Assembly: GCF_016862275.1 (NCBI RefSeq)
Contig: NZ_BOMQ01000059.1
Span: 95,276 to 159,275 of the forward strand
Direction: 5' to 3'
Length of the DNA: 64,000 nt
Origin: Actinoplanes nipponensis
Lineage (GTDB): Bacteria > Actinomycetota > Actinomycetes > Mycobacteriales > Micromonosporaceae
Part shown: positions 1 to 7,189 of the stretch, in pieces
Numbering within the stretch: position 1 is the stretch's first letter
Layout of the letters: the number at the start of each line of letters is the position of its first letter
Made by a program: the position numbers and the translations under genes
The notes under the pieces: generated by a model
What the model saw: only the letters and a program-made list of their open reading frames with translations
Databases searched by the model: none
Told to the model about the DNA's origin: nothing

Positions 1-386
1 CGGCGGGGGAGCGGGAGCTCGCGCTGGCGGTGGCGCGCGACGCCGGGTTGCCGCCGGCCGCCGTCCTGGCCGGCCGGACCGGGCTCGACGAGCTGGCCGC
101 GCTGGTCGCCCACGCGCGGCTGCTGGTCAGCGGCGACACCGGGATCGCGCACCTGGCCACGGCCTACCGCACGCCGTCGGTGGTGCTGTTCGGGCCGGTG
201 CCGCCGCGTCGCTGGGGACCGCCGGCGGACCGGGCGTACCACCGGGCGATCTGGCACGGCGCCCGCGCCGAGCGCGGCGACAGCATGGAGCCGGGGGTGC
301 ACCCGGCGCTGCTGCGGGTGGGCGTCGACGAGGTGCTCGCGGCGGCGGACGAGGCGGAGAAGGCGCGCCATGCGGTTGCGGCGTAG
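1..386 (+). CDS. Glycosyltransferase family 9 protein, C-terminal part (5' truncated)
   Basis: The frame is open to the left edge, so the beginning is missing. The visible ~128 residues carry the GT9 (heptosyltransferase-type) C-terminal signature: a segment reading SGDTGIAHLATA, then PSVVLFGP and a tryptophan-proline pair, which in the family forms the nucleotide-sugar pocket. Members transfer a sugar from an activated donor to a cell-surface glycan or lipid. The last 17 bases overlap the topoisomerase start, so translation may be coupled although the functions differ. A glycan-type operon begins 2.5 kb downstream, so this may belong to a wider envelope or glycan region. The family is secure; donor and acceptor are unknown. 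Confidence 0.8.
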   Translation, partial: AGERELALAVARDAGLPPAAVLAGRTGLDELAALVAHARLLVSGDTGIAHLATAYRTPSVVLFGPVPPRRWGPPADRAYHRAIWHGARAERGDSMEPGVHPALLRVGVDEVLAAADEAEKARHAVAA

Positions 387-1347
387 CCGGCTCGACCAGC
401 CCGGCTACGGCCGGCGCCGCTCCGGCAAGGGCTTCCGGTACCTCGACACCGACGGCGCCACGACGCTGCGCGATCCCGAGGCGCTGGCCCGGATCAAGGA
501 GCTGGTCATCCCGCCGGCCTGGACCGACGTGTGGATCAACACCGACCCGCACGGGCACATCCAGGCCACCGGTCAGGACGCCGCCGGGCGCAAGCAGTAC
601 GTCTACCACCCGCGGTGGCGGACCGCCCGCGACGAGAAGAAGTTCGAGCATGCCCTGGAGATCGCCGAGCGGCTGCCGGAGCTGCGGTCCCGGCTGTGCG
701 CGGACCTGAGCGGGCGCGGCCTCACCCGGGACCGGGTGCTGGCGGCGGTGGCGCGCCTGCTCGACATGGGCATGTTCCGGGTGGGCAGCGACCAGTACGC
801 CCGCCGCGACGAGGACCCCTCCTACGGGCTGTCCACGCTGCTGCCCGAGCACGTGCGGGTACGCGGCGGCTGCGTGGTGCTCGAGTTCACCGGCAAGTCC
901 GGCGTCGAGCACGCCAACCCGGTGGAGGACGGCGAGGTCTGCCAGGTGCTCAGGGACCTGAAGCGGCGGCGCCGGGGCAAGCAGCGGCTGTTCGCGTACT
1001 GGGATCCGGCGGCGCGGCGGTGGCGGGAGATCCGGGCCGACGACGTCAACGCCTACCTGCGGGAGATCAGCGGCGAGGAGATGACCGCCAAGGACTTCCG
1101 GACCTGGCACGGCACGGTCAAGGCGGCCGAGGAGCTGGCCGCCGCCGGGCCGCAGGAGACGAAGACCGGGCGCAAGAAGGCCGTCGCGCACGCCATGAAG
1201 GAGGTGGCCGAGTTGCTCGGCAACACCCCGGCGGTGGCCCGCAGCTCCTACGTCGACCCGCGGGTGGTCGAGAGCTTCGAGAAGGGCGAGACCGTGGACC
1301 CGCAGGAGCCCGCCGAGCAGGCCGTGCTCGACCTGCTGAAGGACTAG
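370..1347 (+). CDS. DNA topoisomerase IB (eukaryotic-like type)
   Basis: This 325-residue protein is a bacterial type IB topoisomerase, which relaxes DNA supercoils by nicking one strand through a 3'-phosphotyrosine bond without ATP. The catalytic set is visible: R137 in MFRVGSDQYA, K176 in FTGKSG, R244 and H247 in KDFRTWHGT, and the nucleophile Y294 in ARSSYVDP. The N-terminal ~80 residues match the DNA-gripping lobe, and the length is normal for the family. The ATG lies inside the end of the preceding glycosyltransferase gene. A ChaB-domain gene follows after 34 bases. No regulatory feature is apparent. Identity is confident from the complete active site. Confidence 0.95.
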   Translation: MRLRRSRLDQPGYGRRRSGKGFRYLDTDGATTLRDPEALARIKELVIPPAWTDVWINTDPHGHIQATGQDAAGRKQYVYHPRWRTARDEKKFEHALEIAERLPELRSRLCADLSGRGLTRDRVLAAVARLLDMGMFRVGSDQYARRDEDPSYGLSTLLPEHVRVRGGCVVLEFTGKSGVEHANPVEDGEVCQVLRDLKRRRRGKQRLFAYWDPAARRWREIRADDVNAYLREISGEEMTAKDFRTWHGTVKAAEELAAAGPQETKTGRKKAVAHAMKEVAELLGNTPAVARSSYVDPRVVESFEKGETVDPQEPAEQAVLDLLKD

Positions 1348-1381
1348 TTTCGCCCCGCCGGCGGGCGGGAACCCGGGTGGT

Positions 1382-1792
1382 ATGCCCGCACGCGAGAACC
1401 TGCCCAGCACCATCAAGCGGTCGCCGCGCAAGGCCCAGGACACGTACGCCGAGACCCTGGACAGCGCCGTCGAGCAGTACGGCGACGGCGAACGCGCGCA
1501 CCGCACCGCGCTGTCGTCGCTGAAGCACTCGTTCGAGAAGGTCGGCGACCACTGGGAGCCCAAGGAGCAGCGCGGACCCAGCGACGCCCAGGCGGCGGGC
1601 GGGGTGGACACGAACCGGCCGACGGCCGGCGGCGTGGACGCCAACGCCAGCAAGAAGCACCTGCTGGAGGTGGCCAAGCGGCTCGACGTGCGCGGCCGGT
1701 CCCGGATGACCAAGGAGGAACTGGTTGAGGCGATCGGCCGGGCCAACGACGCGGCCAGCCGCCGGGCTCTGAAGGCCGAGCGCGAGGACTGA
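1382..1792 (+). CDS. ChaB domain protein with Rho N-terminal-like helix motif
   Basis: A 136-residue, highly charged cytoplasmic protein. Residues ~1-60 match the ChaB family (LPSTIKRSPRKAQDTYAETLDSA region), named after E. coli ChaB beside the ChaA cation antiporter; its biochemical role is unclear. A glycine-rich linker with a repeated GGVDxN motif (about residues 67-85) leads to a C-terminal segment, about 88-125, resembling the Rho N-terminal SAP-like helix-extended-loop-helix (KKHLLEVAKRLDVRGRSRMT), which suggests nucleic-acid binding. No ChaA homologue is nearby. Its place behind a topoisomerase gene fits a DNA-related role, but that is inference. The stop is 25 bases before the XRE regulator start. 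Confidence 0.85.
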   Translation: MPARENLPSTIKRSPRKAQDTYAETLDSAVEQYGDGERAHRTALSSLKHSFEKVGDHWEPKEQRGPSDAQAAGGVDTNRPTAGGVDANASKKHLLEVAKRLDVRGRSRMTKEELVEAIGRANDAASRRALKAERED

Positions 1793-1793
1793 C

Positions 1794-1820
1794 CATATCT
1801 GGGATAGCATCCCGGATATG
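1794..1820. promoter_or_regulatory. 27-bp palindromic operator spanning the XRE gene start codon
   Basis: The arms CATATCtGGGAT and ATCCCgGATATG are inverted with a 3-base centre and a single mismatch. The right arm contains the ATG of the XRE-cupin gene. A TAGCAT hexamer (1805-1810) sits seven bases before the ATG, as expected of a -10 box for a leaderless transcript. Negative autoregulation by the XRE protein is inferred. Confidence 0.6.
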
Positions 1821-2378
1821 AGAGACGAGCTCGACGCCCGGCTGGCCTCCCGCATCGCCGAACTGCGGGTCGGCCGGGGCTGGTCGCTGGACGACCTGGC
1901 CGCCCGCACCGGGGTGAGCCGGTCCACCCTGTCGCGGCTGGAGCGCGGCGAGATCAGCCCGACCGCCGCGCTGCTCGGCAAGCTCTGCACCGCGTACGGC
2001 CGGACCATGTCCCGCCTGCTGGCCGAGGTCGAGGCCGAGCCGCCCGCCGTGGTCCGCGCCGCGGACCAGGCGCTCTGGCGCGACGGGTCCGCCGGCTTCA
2101 CCCGCCGCGGCGTCTCCCCGCCGCACGCGGGCCTGCGCGGCGAGCTGATCGAGGGCGTGCTCGACGCCGGCGCGGACATCGGCTACGACGCGCCGCCGGT
2201 GACCGGCCTCGAACAGCACGTCTGGGTCCTGGACGGGTGCCTGGAGCTGACCGACGACCGCACCCCGCACCGCCTGGAAGCGGGCGACTGCCTGCGGTTC
2301 CGGCTCTGGGGTCCGACCCGCTTCCGCAACCCCGGGCCCGGCCCGGTGCGCTACGCCGTCTTCGTGGTGCTGCCGTGA
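1818..2378 (+). CDS. XRE-family transcriptional regulator with C-terminal cupin domain
   Basis: A 186-residue regulator. Residues ~10-65 are a helix-turn-helix of the XRE/Cro type (LDDLAARTGVSRSTLSRLERG). Residues ~105-186 form a small beta-barrel cupin, the usual ligand-sensing half of this class (LEQHVWVLDGCLEL, then LEAGDCLRF). Such proteins often repress a small metabolic or acetyltransferase gene beside them. Here a GNAT gene overlaps the stop by four bases (GTGA), which makes the pair an operon. A 27-base palindrome covers its own start codon and suggests autoregulation. The ATG is preceded by only 25 intergenic bases with no ribosome site, consistent with a leaderless message. Confidence 0.92.
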   Translation: MRDELDARLASRIAELRVGRGWSLDDLAARTGVSRSTLSRLERGEISPTAALLGKLCTAYGRTMSRLLAEVEAEPPAVVRAADQALWRDGSAGFTRRGVSPPHAGLRGELIEGVLDAGADIGYDAPPVTGLEQHVWVLDGCLELTDDRTPHRLEAGDCLRFRLWGPTRFRNPGPGPVRYAVFVVLP

Positions 2379-2911
2379 CCATCACCCGGCTCACCGCCGC
2401 CGACTTCGCCGAGCACCTCCCCGCGCTGGCCGGCCTGCTGGTCGACGCGGTGGCCGACGGCGCCTCGGTCGGTTTCCTGGACGACCTGGACCACGCGGCC
2501 GCCGCCGGCTGGTGGCGGTCCCGGGCCGCCGCGGTCGCGGACGGCGCCCTCGCCGTGTGGGTCGCCACCGGCCCGGCCGGCGTGACCGGCACGGTCAGCC
2601 TGGCCTACCCGGACAAGCCGAACGCCCGGCACCGCGCCGAGGTCGTCAAGCTCATGGTGCGCCGCGACGCGCGGGGTCACGGGCTGGGCCGCCGCCTGCT
2701 GGCCACCGCCGAGGAGGCCGCCGCGGCCGCCGGCATCACCTTGCTGCTGCTCGACACCGAGACGGCCAGCGCCGCCGAACGCCTGTACGCCGCCGCCGGC
2801 TGGCACCGCTACGGCATCGTCCCCGGCTACGCGGCCGACCCGTCCGGGCGGCTGCGGGACTGCAGTTTCTTCGCCAAAAGTGTCGGAAAGTCGCCTCTCC
2901 ACAGTGGATGA
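2375..2911 (+). CDS. GNAT-family N-acetyltransferase
   Basis: A 178-residue acetyltransferase starting at the GTG that overlaps the XRE stop (GTGA). The acetyl-CoA-binding motif is clear: VVKLMVRRDARGHGLGRRLL, the R/Q-x-x-G-x-G/A signature, at about residues 89-108. Around 115-140 a strand-helix segment (LLLLDTETASAAERLY) and AAGWHRYG complete the fold. The acceptor is unknown; homologues with this layout acetylate small amines or antibiotics. Coupling to the XRE-cupin regulator suggests induction by a small ligand. An upstream in-frame GTG at 2237 lies inside the regulator gene and was rejected as the start. Confidence 0.9.
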   Translation: MTITRLTAADFAEHLPALAGLLVDAVADGASVGFLDDLDHAAAAGWWRSRAAAVADGALAVWVATGPAGVTGTVSLAYPDKPNARHRAEVVKLMVRRDARGHGLGRRLLATAEEAAAAAGITLLLLDTETASAAERLYAAAGWHRYGIVPGYAADPSGRLRDCSFFAKSVGKSPLHSG

Positions 2912-2933
2912 GCAGGCGCTAGCGTGATGCCCC

Positions 2934-3395
2934 ATGGGCCGGCGCTACCGGGTGCTCCTCGTGTCCAGCAGCGGCGGTGTGCTGCTGGACCTGCTCGCCC
3001 TGCGCCCGTGGTGGCAGCGCCACGACCCGGTGTGGGTGGCCGTGCCCGCCCCCGACACCGAGGTGGCGCTGACCGGGCAGCGCGTGCACTGGCGCCCCGA
3101 GCTCACCCTGCGCACCCGGCTGCGGGTGCTGCCGTCGGCCTGGCAGGCGCTCCGGCTGCTGCGGGCCGAGCGGCCGGACGTGATCGTGTCGGCCGGCACC
3201 GGCGTGGCCGTCGGCTTCTTCCTCGCCGCCCGCCTGCTGCGCGTGCCCTGCCTGTGGCTGGAGACGTTCAACATGACCGGTCCGGCCGGCGCCGCCGCCC
3301 GGGTGTGCGCCCGGCTGGCCTCGGCCGTGCTGGTGCAGCGGCCCGCCCTGCTGGAGACCCGCCGCCGGGCCGTGCTGATCGGGGAACTCTACTGA
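2934..3395 (+). CDS. Alg14-like glycosyltransferase subunit (membrane-anchoring half)
   Basis: This 153-residue protein resembles the N-terminal half of GT28 enzymes found as separate subunits, such as eukaryotic Alg14 and bacterial PssD/CpsF. These bind the acceptor lipid and recruit the catalytic half. Visible signs are the glycine-rich start VLLVSSSGGVLLDLL, the DVIVSAGTGVAVGFFLAARLL segment (about residues 82-102, likely membrane-associated) and the conserved LWLETFN strand. The stop overlaps the next ATG (TGATG), and the partner half follows directly, as for known pairs. It is the first gene of a block of five overlapping genes. The sugar and the lipid acceptor cannot be told from sequence. 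Confidence 0.85.
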   Translation: MGRRYRVLLVSSSGGVLLDLLALRPWWQRHDPVWVAVPAPDTEVALTGQRVHWRPELTLRTRLRVLPSAWQALRLLRAERPDVIVSAGTGVAVGFFLAARLLRVPCLWLETFNMTGPAGAAARVCARLASAVLVQRPALLETRRRAVLIGELY

Positions 3396-3889
3396 TGGCC
3401 CGCGTCCTGGTCACCGTCGGCATGGGCCCGTGGCCCTTCGACCGGCTGATCGCGGCGCTGGCCCCGCTGTGTGCCGAGCATGACGTGTTCGCCCAGACCG
3501 GCACATCCACCGTGGTGCCGCCCTGTCCGCACGCCCCGTTCCTGCCGCTCGACCAGGTGCAGGAACGGCTGGCCGCCGCGGACGTCGTCATCACCCACGC
3601 CGGCAACACCGTCCGGCTGGTGCAGCGGCTCGGCGGCGTGCCGGTGGCGGTCGCCCGCGAGGCCGCGCGCGGCGAGATGGGCAACGACCACCAGGTGGAA
3701 TACCTGCGGTCCGAGGAGCAAGTCGGCCGGGTCGTCGCCGTCTGGGACGTCGACGAGCTGGCGGGAGCGGTCGCCCGGCACCGGGAGGACGCGCTGCGGT
3801 TGCTCGCCGAGCGCCCGCTGCCGCCGGCGGTCTCCGACGATCGGCTCGTGGCCGTCCTCGACGAGCTGTGCGGGCGGCTGGTCCGATGA
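3395..3889 (+). CDS. Alg13-like glycosyltransferase subunit (GT28 C-terminal, catalytic half)
   Basis: A 164-residue protein matching the GT28 C-terminal domain, the nucleotide-sugar-binding half (Alg13, PssE, CpsG). It starts VLVTVGMGPWPFDRLI, has AAADVVITHAGNTVRLVQRLGGVPVAVAR-type donor-site sequence at about residues 62-90 and the conserved GNDHQVEYL motif near 98-106. It should form a heterodimer with the Alg14-like protein encoded just upstream and transfer a sugar, probably N-acetylglucosamine-like or glucuronic acid, to a lipid-linked acceptor on the inner membrane face. The start was set at 3395 because it overlaps the previous stop; a longer frame upstream is spurious. Confidence 0.87.
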   Translation: MARVLVTVGMGPWPFDRLIAALAPLCAEHDVFAQTGTSTVVPPCPHAPFLPLDQVQERLAAADVVITHAGNTVRLVQRLGGVPVAVAREAARGEMGNDHQVEYLRSEEQVGRVVAVWDVDELAGAVARHREDALRLLAERPLPPAVSDDRLVAVLDELCGRLVR

Positions 3890-4638
3890 ACCCGTTCGCC
3901 GGCCATCCGCTGCACCGGTACGCCTTCGCCTGGGAGCAGCTCGACGGGCGCACCGGCCGGCACCTCGACCTCGGCTGCGGCACCGGCGAATTCCTGGGCG
4001 TGCTGGACACCGCGGGCAGCGTCGTCGCGGAAGGGGCCGACCCGCACCCCGGATACCTGGCGGAGGTACGGGCGCGGCACCCCGGGATCACCCTGCACCG
4101 GCTCACCGTGGGCGCGCCGCTGGAGCTGCCCGACGCCGGCTACGACTCGGTCACCGCGCTGGACATGCTCGAGCACGTACCGGACGAGGCCGAGCTGCTG
4201 GCCGAGGTGCGCCGCGTGCTGGCGCCCGGCGGGTTGCTCGTGGTGACCGTGCCGCGCCGGCACGTCTTCTCCTTCCTCGACCCTGACGACGCCAAGTTCC
4301 GGCTGCCCCGGCTGCACCGCTGGGTCTACACCCGCCGGTTCGGCGCCCGGGTCTACCACGAGCGCTTCGTGGACCTGGCGAACGACCTGCGCGGCGACAT
4401 GTCCGTGGGCCGCGACCGGCACACCAACTACCGCACGGCGGAGCTGCTGGGGCTGCTGCGCGACGCCGGTTTCGAGCCGGTGGTGGTCACCGGGGCCAAC
4501 CTGTTCTGGCGCTGGCTGCAGATCCCGGCGCTGCTCACCGGCGGCCCGCTGCGCCGGCTGCTGGAGCGCGGCATCCACCTGGACGGGCGGCTGTTCCGCT
4601 CAGCCAACCTGTTCGTCGCGGCGCGGAGGCTGCCATGA
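3886..4638 (+). CDS. Class I SAM-dependent methyltransferase
   Basis: A 250-residue methyltransferase with motif I HLDLGCGTGEFLG (about 29-41) and post-motif DMLEHVPDEAELLAEVRRVLAPGG (about 92-115). The C-terminal half has unusual basic and aromatic segments (LHRWVYTRRFG, FWRWLQIPALLTGG) that may contact a membrane lipid or glycan. It starts with an ATGA overlap on the Alg13-like gene and ends with an ATGA overlap on the radical SAM gene, so it is translated as part of one operon. The target is unknown; a sugar hydroxyl or lipid-linked intermediate is the simplest inference from its neighbours. Confidence 0.88.
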   Translation: MNPFAGHPLHRYAFAWEQLDGRTGRHLDLGCGTGEFLGVLDTAGSVVAEGADPHPGYLAEVRARHPGITLHRLTVGAPLELPDAGYDSVTALDMLEHVPDEAELLAEVRRVLAPGGLLVVTVPRRHVFSFLDPDDAKFRLPRLHRWVYTRRFGARVYHERFVDLANDLRGDMSVGRDRHTNYRTAELLGLLRDAGFEPVVVTGANLFWRWLQIPALLTGGPLRRLLERGIHLDGRLFRSANLFVAARRLP

Positions 4639-5711
4639 CCATTGCGGAGAAGGCCCGGCTGGCGATGTTCTTCGGCCGGCTGGCGGTCAAGGAGCGCCTC
4701 GCGCCGCGGCTGCACGTCCGGCCGCTGGTCGCCGAGCTGTTCCTGACCGACAACTGCAACCTGCGCTGCACCAGCTGCGGCTGCTGGACCGCCAACACCA
4801 AGGGCGAGCTGTCCACCGGGGAGTGGCGGGACGTGCTGCGCCAGCTCGTCGCCCTGCGCATCCACAAGGTCAACTTCACCGGCGGGGAGCCGCTGCTGCG
4901 GCCCGACGCGATCGGCCTGATGGCGTACGCCCGCAGCGCCGGCGTGCGCCACCTGCACCTCAACAGCAACGGCATCCGCCTCACCCCGGCCGTGCTGGAG
5001 GAGGTGATCGCGGCCGGCGTACGCAGCTTCAACGTCTCGGTCGACGGGCCCACGGCGCTGGTCCACGACCGGATCCGCGGCCGCCTCGGCGCGTTCGCCA
5101 CCACCACCGAGCACCTGCGGCACCTCATCGCCGAGCGGGACCGGCACCGGCTCAAGGTGCGGATGAACTTCACCGTGATGCGCGACAACGTGGACAGCCT
5201 GCCGGCCATCGCCGCCCTGGCCCAGGAACTGGACGTGACGCTCTACCTCAACCTGGTCACCGACCGCACGTTCCTGTTCCGCACCGACGCGGTGACCGAC
5301 CAGACCGCCGTGGACCGCGGCCGCCTCGACGCGGCGCTGGCCGAGCTGGAACGGATGGCCCGCCGCGACCGCCGCCGGCTGCCCCGCTACTCCGACCTGC
5401 GCTACCTGCGCGGCCACTTCAGCGACCTGGTGCAGCGCGACCTGCCGTGCGCCGAGTCGCAGCTCAAGCTCATGATCCACTCCCAGGGCCAGGTGGGCGG
5501 CTGCTGGGCGCACGACCCGACGGCCACCGTCCGCGCCCGGACGCTGGCCGAGATCGTCGACGCCCCCGAGTACCGCGAGGAGCACGCCCGGCTGTTCCGC
5601 AAGGAGTGCGTCGGCTGCGGCAGCAACTACAGCCTCAACCTGCGCTGGCGGCCCGGCACGTACCTCGCCGACCTGCAGTGGCGGGCGGGACGGCGGTCCC
5701 TTGCGGTCTAG
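4635..5711 (+). CDS. Radical SAM protein with SPASM/twitch-like C-terminal cysteines
   Basis: A 358-residue radical SAM enzyme. The CX3CX2C cluster motif is C41-C45-C48 within TDNCNLRCTSCGCW. The SAM-binding GGE motif follows (FTGGEPLL, about residues 75-82). Four further cysteines, C272, C290, C325 and C328 (in CVGCGS), fit an auxiliary iron-sulfur cluster as in SPASM/twitch enzymes. Such enzymes generate a 5'-deoxyadenosyl radical for difficult C-H chemistry on peptides, sugars or lipids. I see no small precursor-peptide gene nearby, so a glycan or lipid substrate is likelier than a RiPP, given the glycosyltransferase and methyltransferase neighbours. It overlaps both neighbouring genes. 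Confidence 0.9.
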   Translation: MTIAEKARLAMFFGRLAVKERLAPRLHVRPLVAELFLTDNCNLRCTSCGCWTANTKGELSTGEWRDVLRQLVALRIHKVNFTGGEPLLRPDAIGLMAYARSAGVRHLHLNSNGIRLTPAVLEEVIAAGVRSFNVSVDGPTALVHDRIRGRLGAFATTTEHLRHLIAERDRHRLKVRMNFTVMRDNVDSLPAIAALAQELDVTLYLNLVTDRTFLFRTDAVTDQTAVDRGRLDAALAELERMARRDRRRLPRYSDLRYLRGHFSDLVQRDLPCAESQLKLMIHSQGQVGGCWAHDPTATVRARTLAEIVDAPEYREEHARLFRKECVGCGSNYSLNLRWRPGTYLADLQWRAGRRSLAV

Positions 5712-6486
5712 CCGGCCCCTCTACGACGCGCTCGCGGCCGGCTACGAGGACCACTTCGCCGTGCCGCACCGCCGCGCCTACGACGACCTGGCCTGGGACC
5801 AGGTCGTCGCGCTGCTGCCGGAGCCGCCGGCCGGGATCGTCGACGCCGGCTGCGGCGTCGGCCGCTGGGCGCGGCGCCTGCAGGCCCGGGGGTACGCCGT
5901 GACGGGCGTCGAACAGTCCCCGGGCATGATCGCCGCCCTGCGGGCCCGCCCACCCGGCCCCGGCTTCACCCTCGTCGAGGCGTCGATGGACGACGCCGAG
6001 CTGCCCCCGCGGGCCGCGATGGTGCTGGCCATGGGCTCGCTGCAGTACACGGCCGACCCCGAGGCGACGATCGCCCACCTGGCGGGCTGGCTGCGCCCGG
6101 GCGGCGTGCTCGCCGTGCTGGTCGACTCGCTGGTCGGGCTGGTGCTGGAGCTGCTGCGCGACGGCCGCGAGCAGGAGGCCCTGCGGCGGCTGGCGACCCG
6201 GCGCGGGGTGTGGCGCCAGCACGGCCTGGAGGCCGACCTGCACCTGCTGGACCGGGCCCGGCTGGAGGCGGCGTGCGCCGCGGCCGGGCTCACCGACATC
6301 CGCACCCGGGGGCTGCTGGTGACGGCGGCGGCGCTGGGCCGCGACGAGCTGAACCACCGCCTGACCACCGACGGCGACGCCCACCTCGCCCTGGAACGCC
6401 GCCTGCTGGAGTCGCCCCTGCTGGCCGACACGGGCAAGCAACTGCTGGTCACCGCCCGCCGCGCTGCTCCGGCGGAGGCCGGCTGA
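5701..6486 (+). CDS. Class I SAM-dependent methyltransferase
   Basis: A 261-residue methyltransferase with motif I IVDAGCGVGRWARRL (about 47-61), the acidic SAM contact GVEQSPGMI and a LAMGSLQYTADPEATIAHL segment before WLRPGGVLAVLVDS. The chosen start is a TTG at 5701 inside the end of the radical SAM gene, which gives the typical N-terminus PLYDALAAGYEDHF; no better start is visible, so the first residues are uncertain. It is the last gene of the five-gene coupled block. A second methyltransferase in one operon suggests at least two methylations, or methylation on different intermediates. Confidence 0.87.
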   Translation: MRSSRPLYDALAAGYEDHFAVPHRRAYDDLAWDQVVALLPEPPAGIVDAGCGVGRWARRLQARGYAVTGVEQSPGMIAALRARPPGPGFTLVEASMDDAELPPRAAMVLAMGSLQYTADPEATIAHLAGWLRPGGVLAVLVDSLVGLVLELLRDGREQEALRRLATRRGVWRQHGLEADLHLLDRARLEAACAAAGLTDIRTRGLLVTAAALGRDELNHRLTTDGDAHLALERRLLESPLLADTGKQLLVTARRAAPAEAG

Positions 6487-6489
6487 GGC

Positions 6490-7026
6490 TCAGGTGTTCT
6501 TCAGGCACACGAACGGGCCGCGCACACCCGCGTTGAACCGTTCGGCCGCGGCCAGCGCCGTCCGCACCCGCCGCCGCGGGCCCAGCCCGGTGCCGGCGGT
6601 GGCGAACAGCGCCCCCAGCGCGATCTGGTCGCCGCAGCCCACCGCGGCGAAACCGTCGGCCGCCTTGGCCACCTGGTAGTCGTCGTGGACGGCGAACAAC
6701 TGTCCGCGGACGCCGACCAGGAACGTGCCGCCCTCCTCCCGGTCGTTCTCCTTCGCCGCCCAGCCGCCCGCCTTGAGGCAGTCACGCACGGCGTCGATGA
6801 ACGTCGTCGCCATGAACGCGTCCAGGTCGCCGCGCGGCTTCGGCAACGTCAGCGAGTAGCGGATGAGCTGGCCCATCCGGAACGAGGTGGTGAACCCGAA
6901 CAGGTAGCGGTTCTTGCGGAAGACCTTGGCGTCCGCGCGCACGGTCAGGCTCAGACCCGACACCCCGGCACTGTCCCCGCCGATGTACACCGCGCCCGCC
7001 CGGGCCAGACCCACGATGGCCGTCAT
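6490..7026 (-). CDS. HslV/proteasome-like Ntn hydrolase
   Basis: A 178-residue protein of the N-terminal nucleophile fold. The preferred start gives MTAIVGLARAG; removing Met exposes a threonine, and counting from it the proteasome/HslV triad appears at the right spacing: Thr1, Asp17 (in YIGGDSAG) and Lys33 (in RADAKVF). Related stand-alone proteins occur in actinomycetes, where function is not established. No HslU, ARC or other unfoldase gene is in the window, so it is not a classical HslUV pair. An in-frame ATG at 7044 would hide the threonine behind six residues and is less likely unless processed. It converges on the methyltransferase gene with a three-base gap. Confidence 0.82.
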   Translation of the reverse strand: MTAIVGLARAGAVYIGGDSAGVSGLSLTVRADAKVFRKNRYLFGFTTSFRMGQLIRYSLTLPKPRGDLDAFMATTFIDAVRDCLKAGGWAAKENDREEGGTFLVGVRGQLFAVHDDYQVAKAADGFAAVGCGDQIALGALFATAGTGLGPRRRVRTALAAAERFNAGVRGPFVCLKNT

Positions 7027-7033
7027 CGGATCA

Positions 7034-7122
7034 CCGTCGCACAACGACGGCGTTACGTCGATCGGCCGGTGGTCGCACAGCCGTTGGGCCAGACCCCCGC
7101 GGCCGTCGCACGAAATGTGCGA
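7034..7122. promoter_or_regulatory. Two dyads sharing TCGCAC in the divergent promoter region
   Basis: Between the HslV-like gene and the lipase gene lie CCGTCG-5 nt-CGACGG (7034-7050) and TCGCAC-5 nt-GTGCGA (7106-7122). Both contain a TCGCAC hexamer, and a third copy stands alone near 7073. They may bind one regulator, but none is encoded beside them. Confidence 0.3.
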
Positions 7123-7189
7123 GATCGCCCGGGTGTGGGGGCTTGCATGGAGGCAGATCCGAGATCACACACCCGGAAGGGGTGAGAGC

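Noticed and set aside
4635..5711. RiPP maturase with a precursor peptide
   Set aside because: No short peptide gene is seen nearby; neighbours are glycosyltransferases and methyltransferases.
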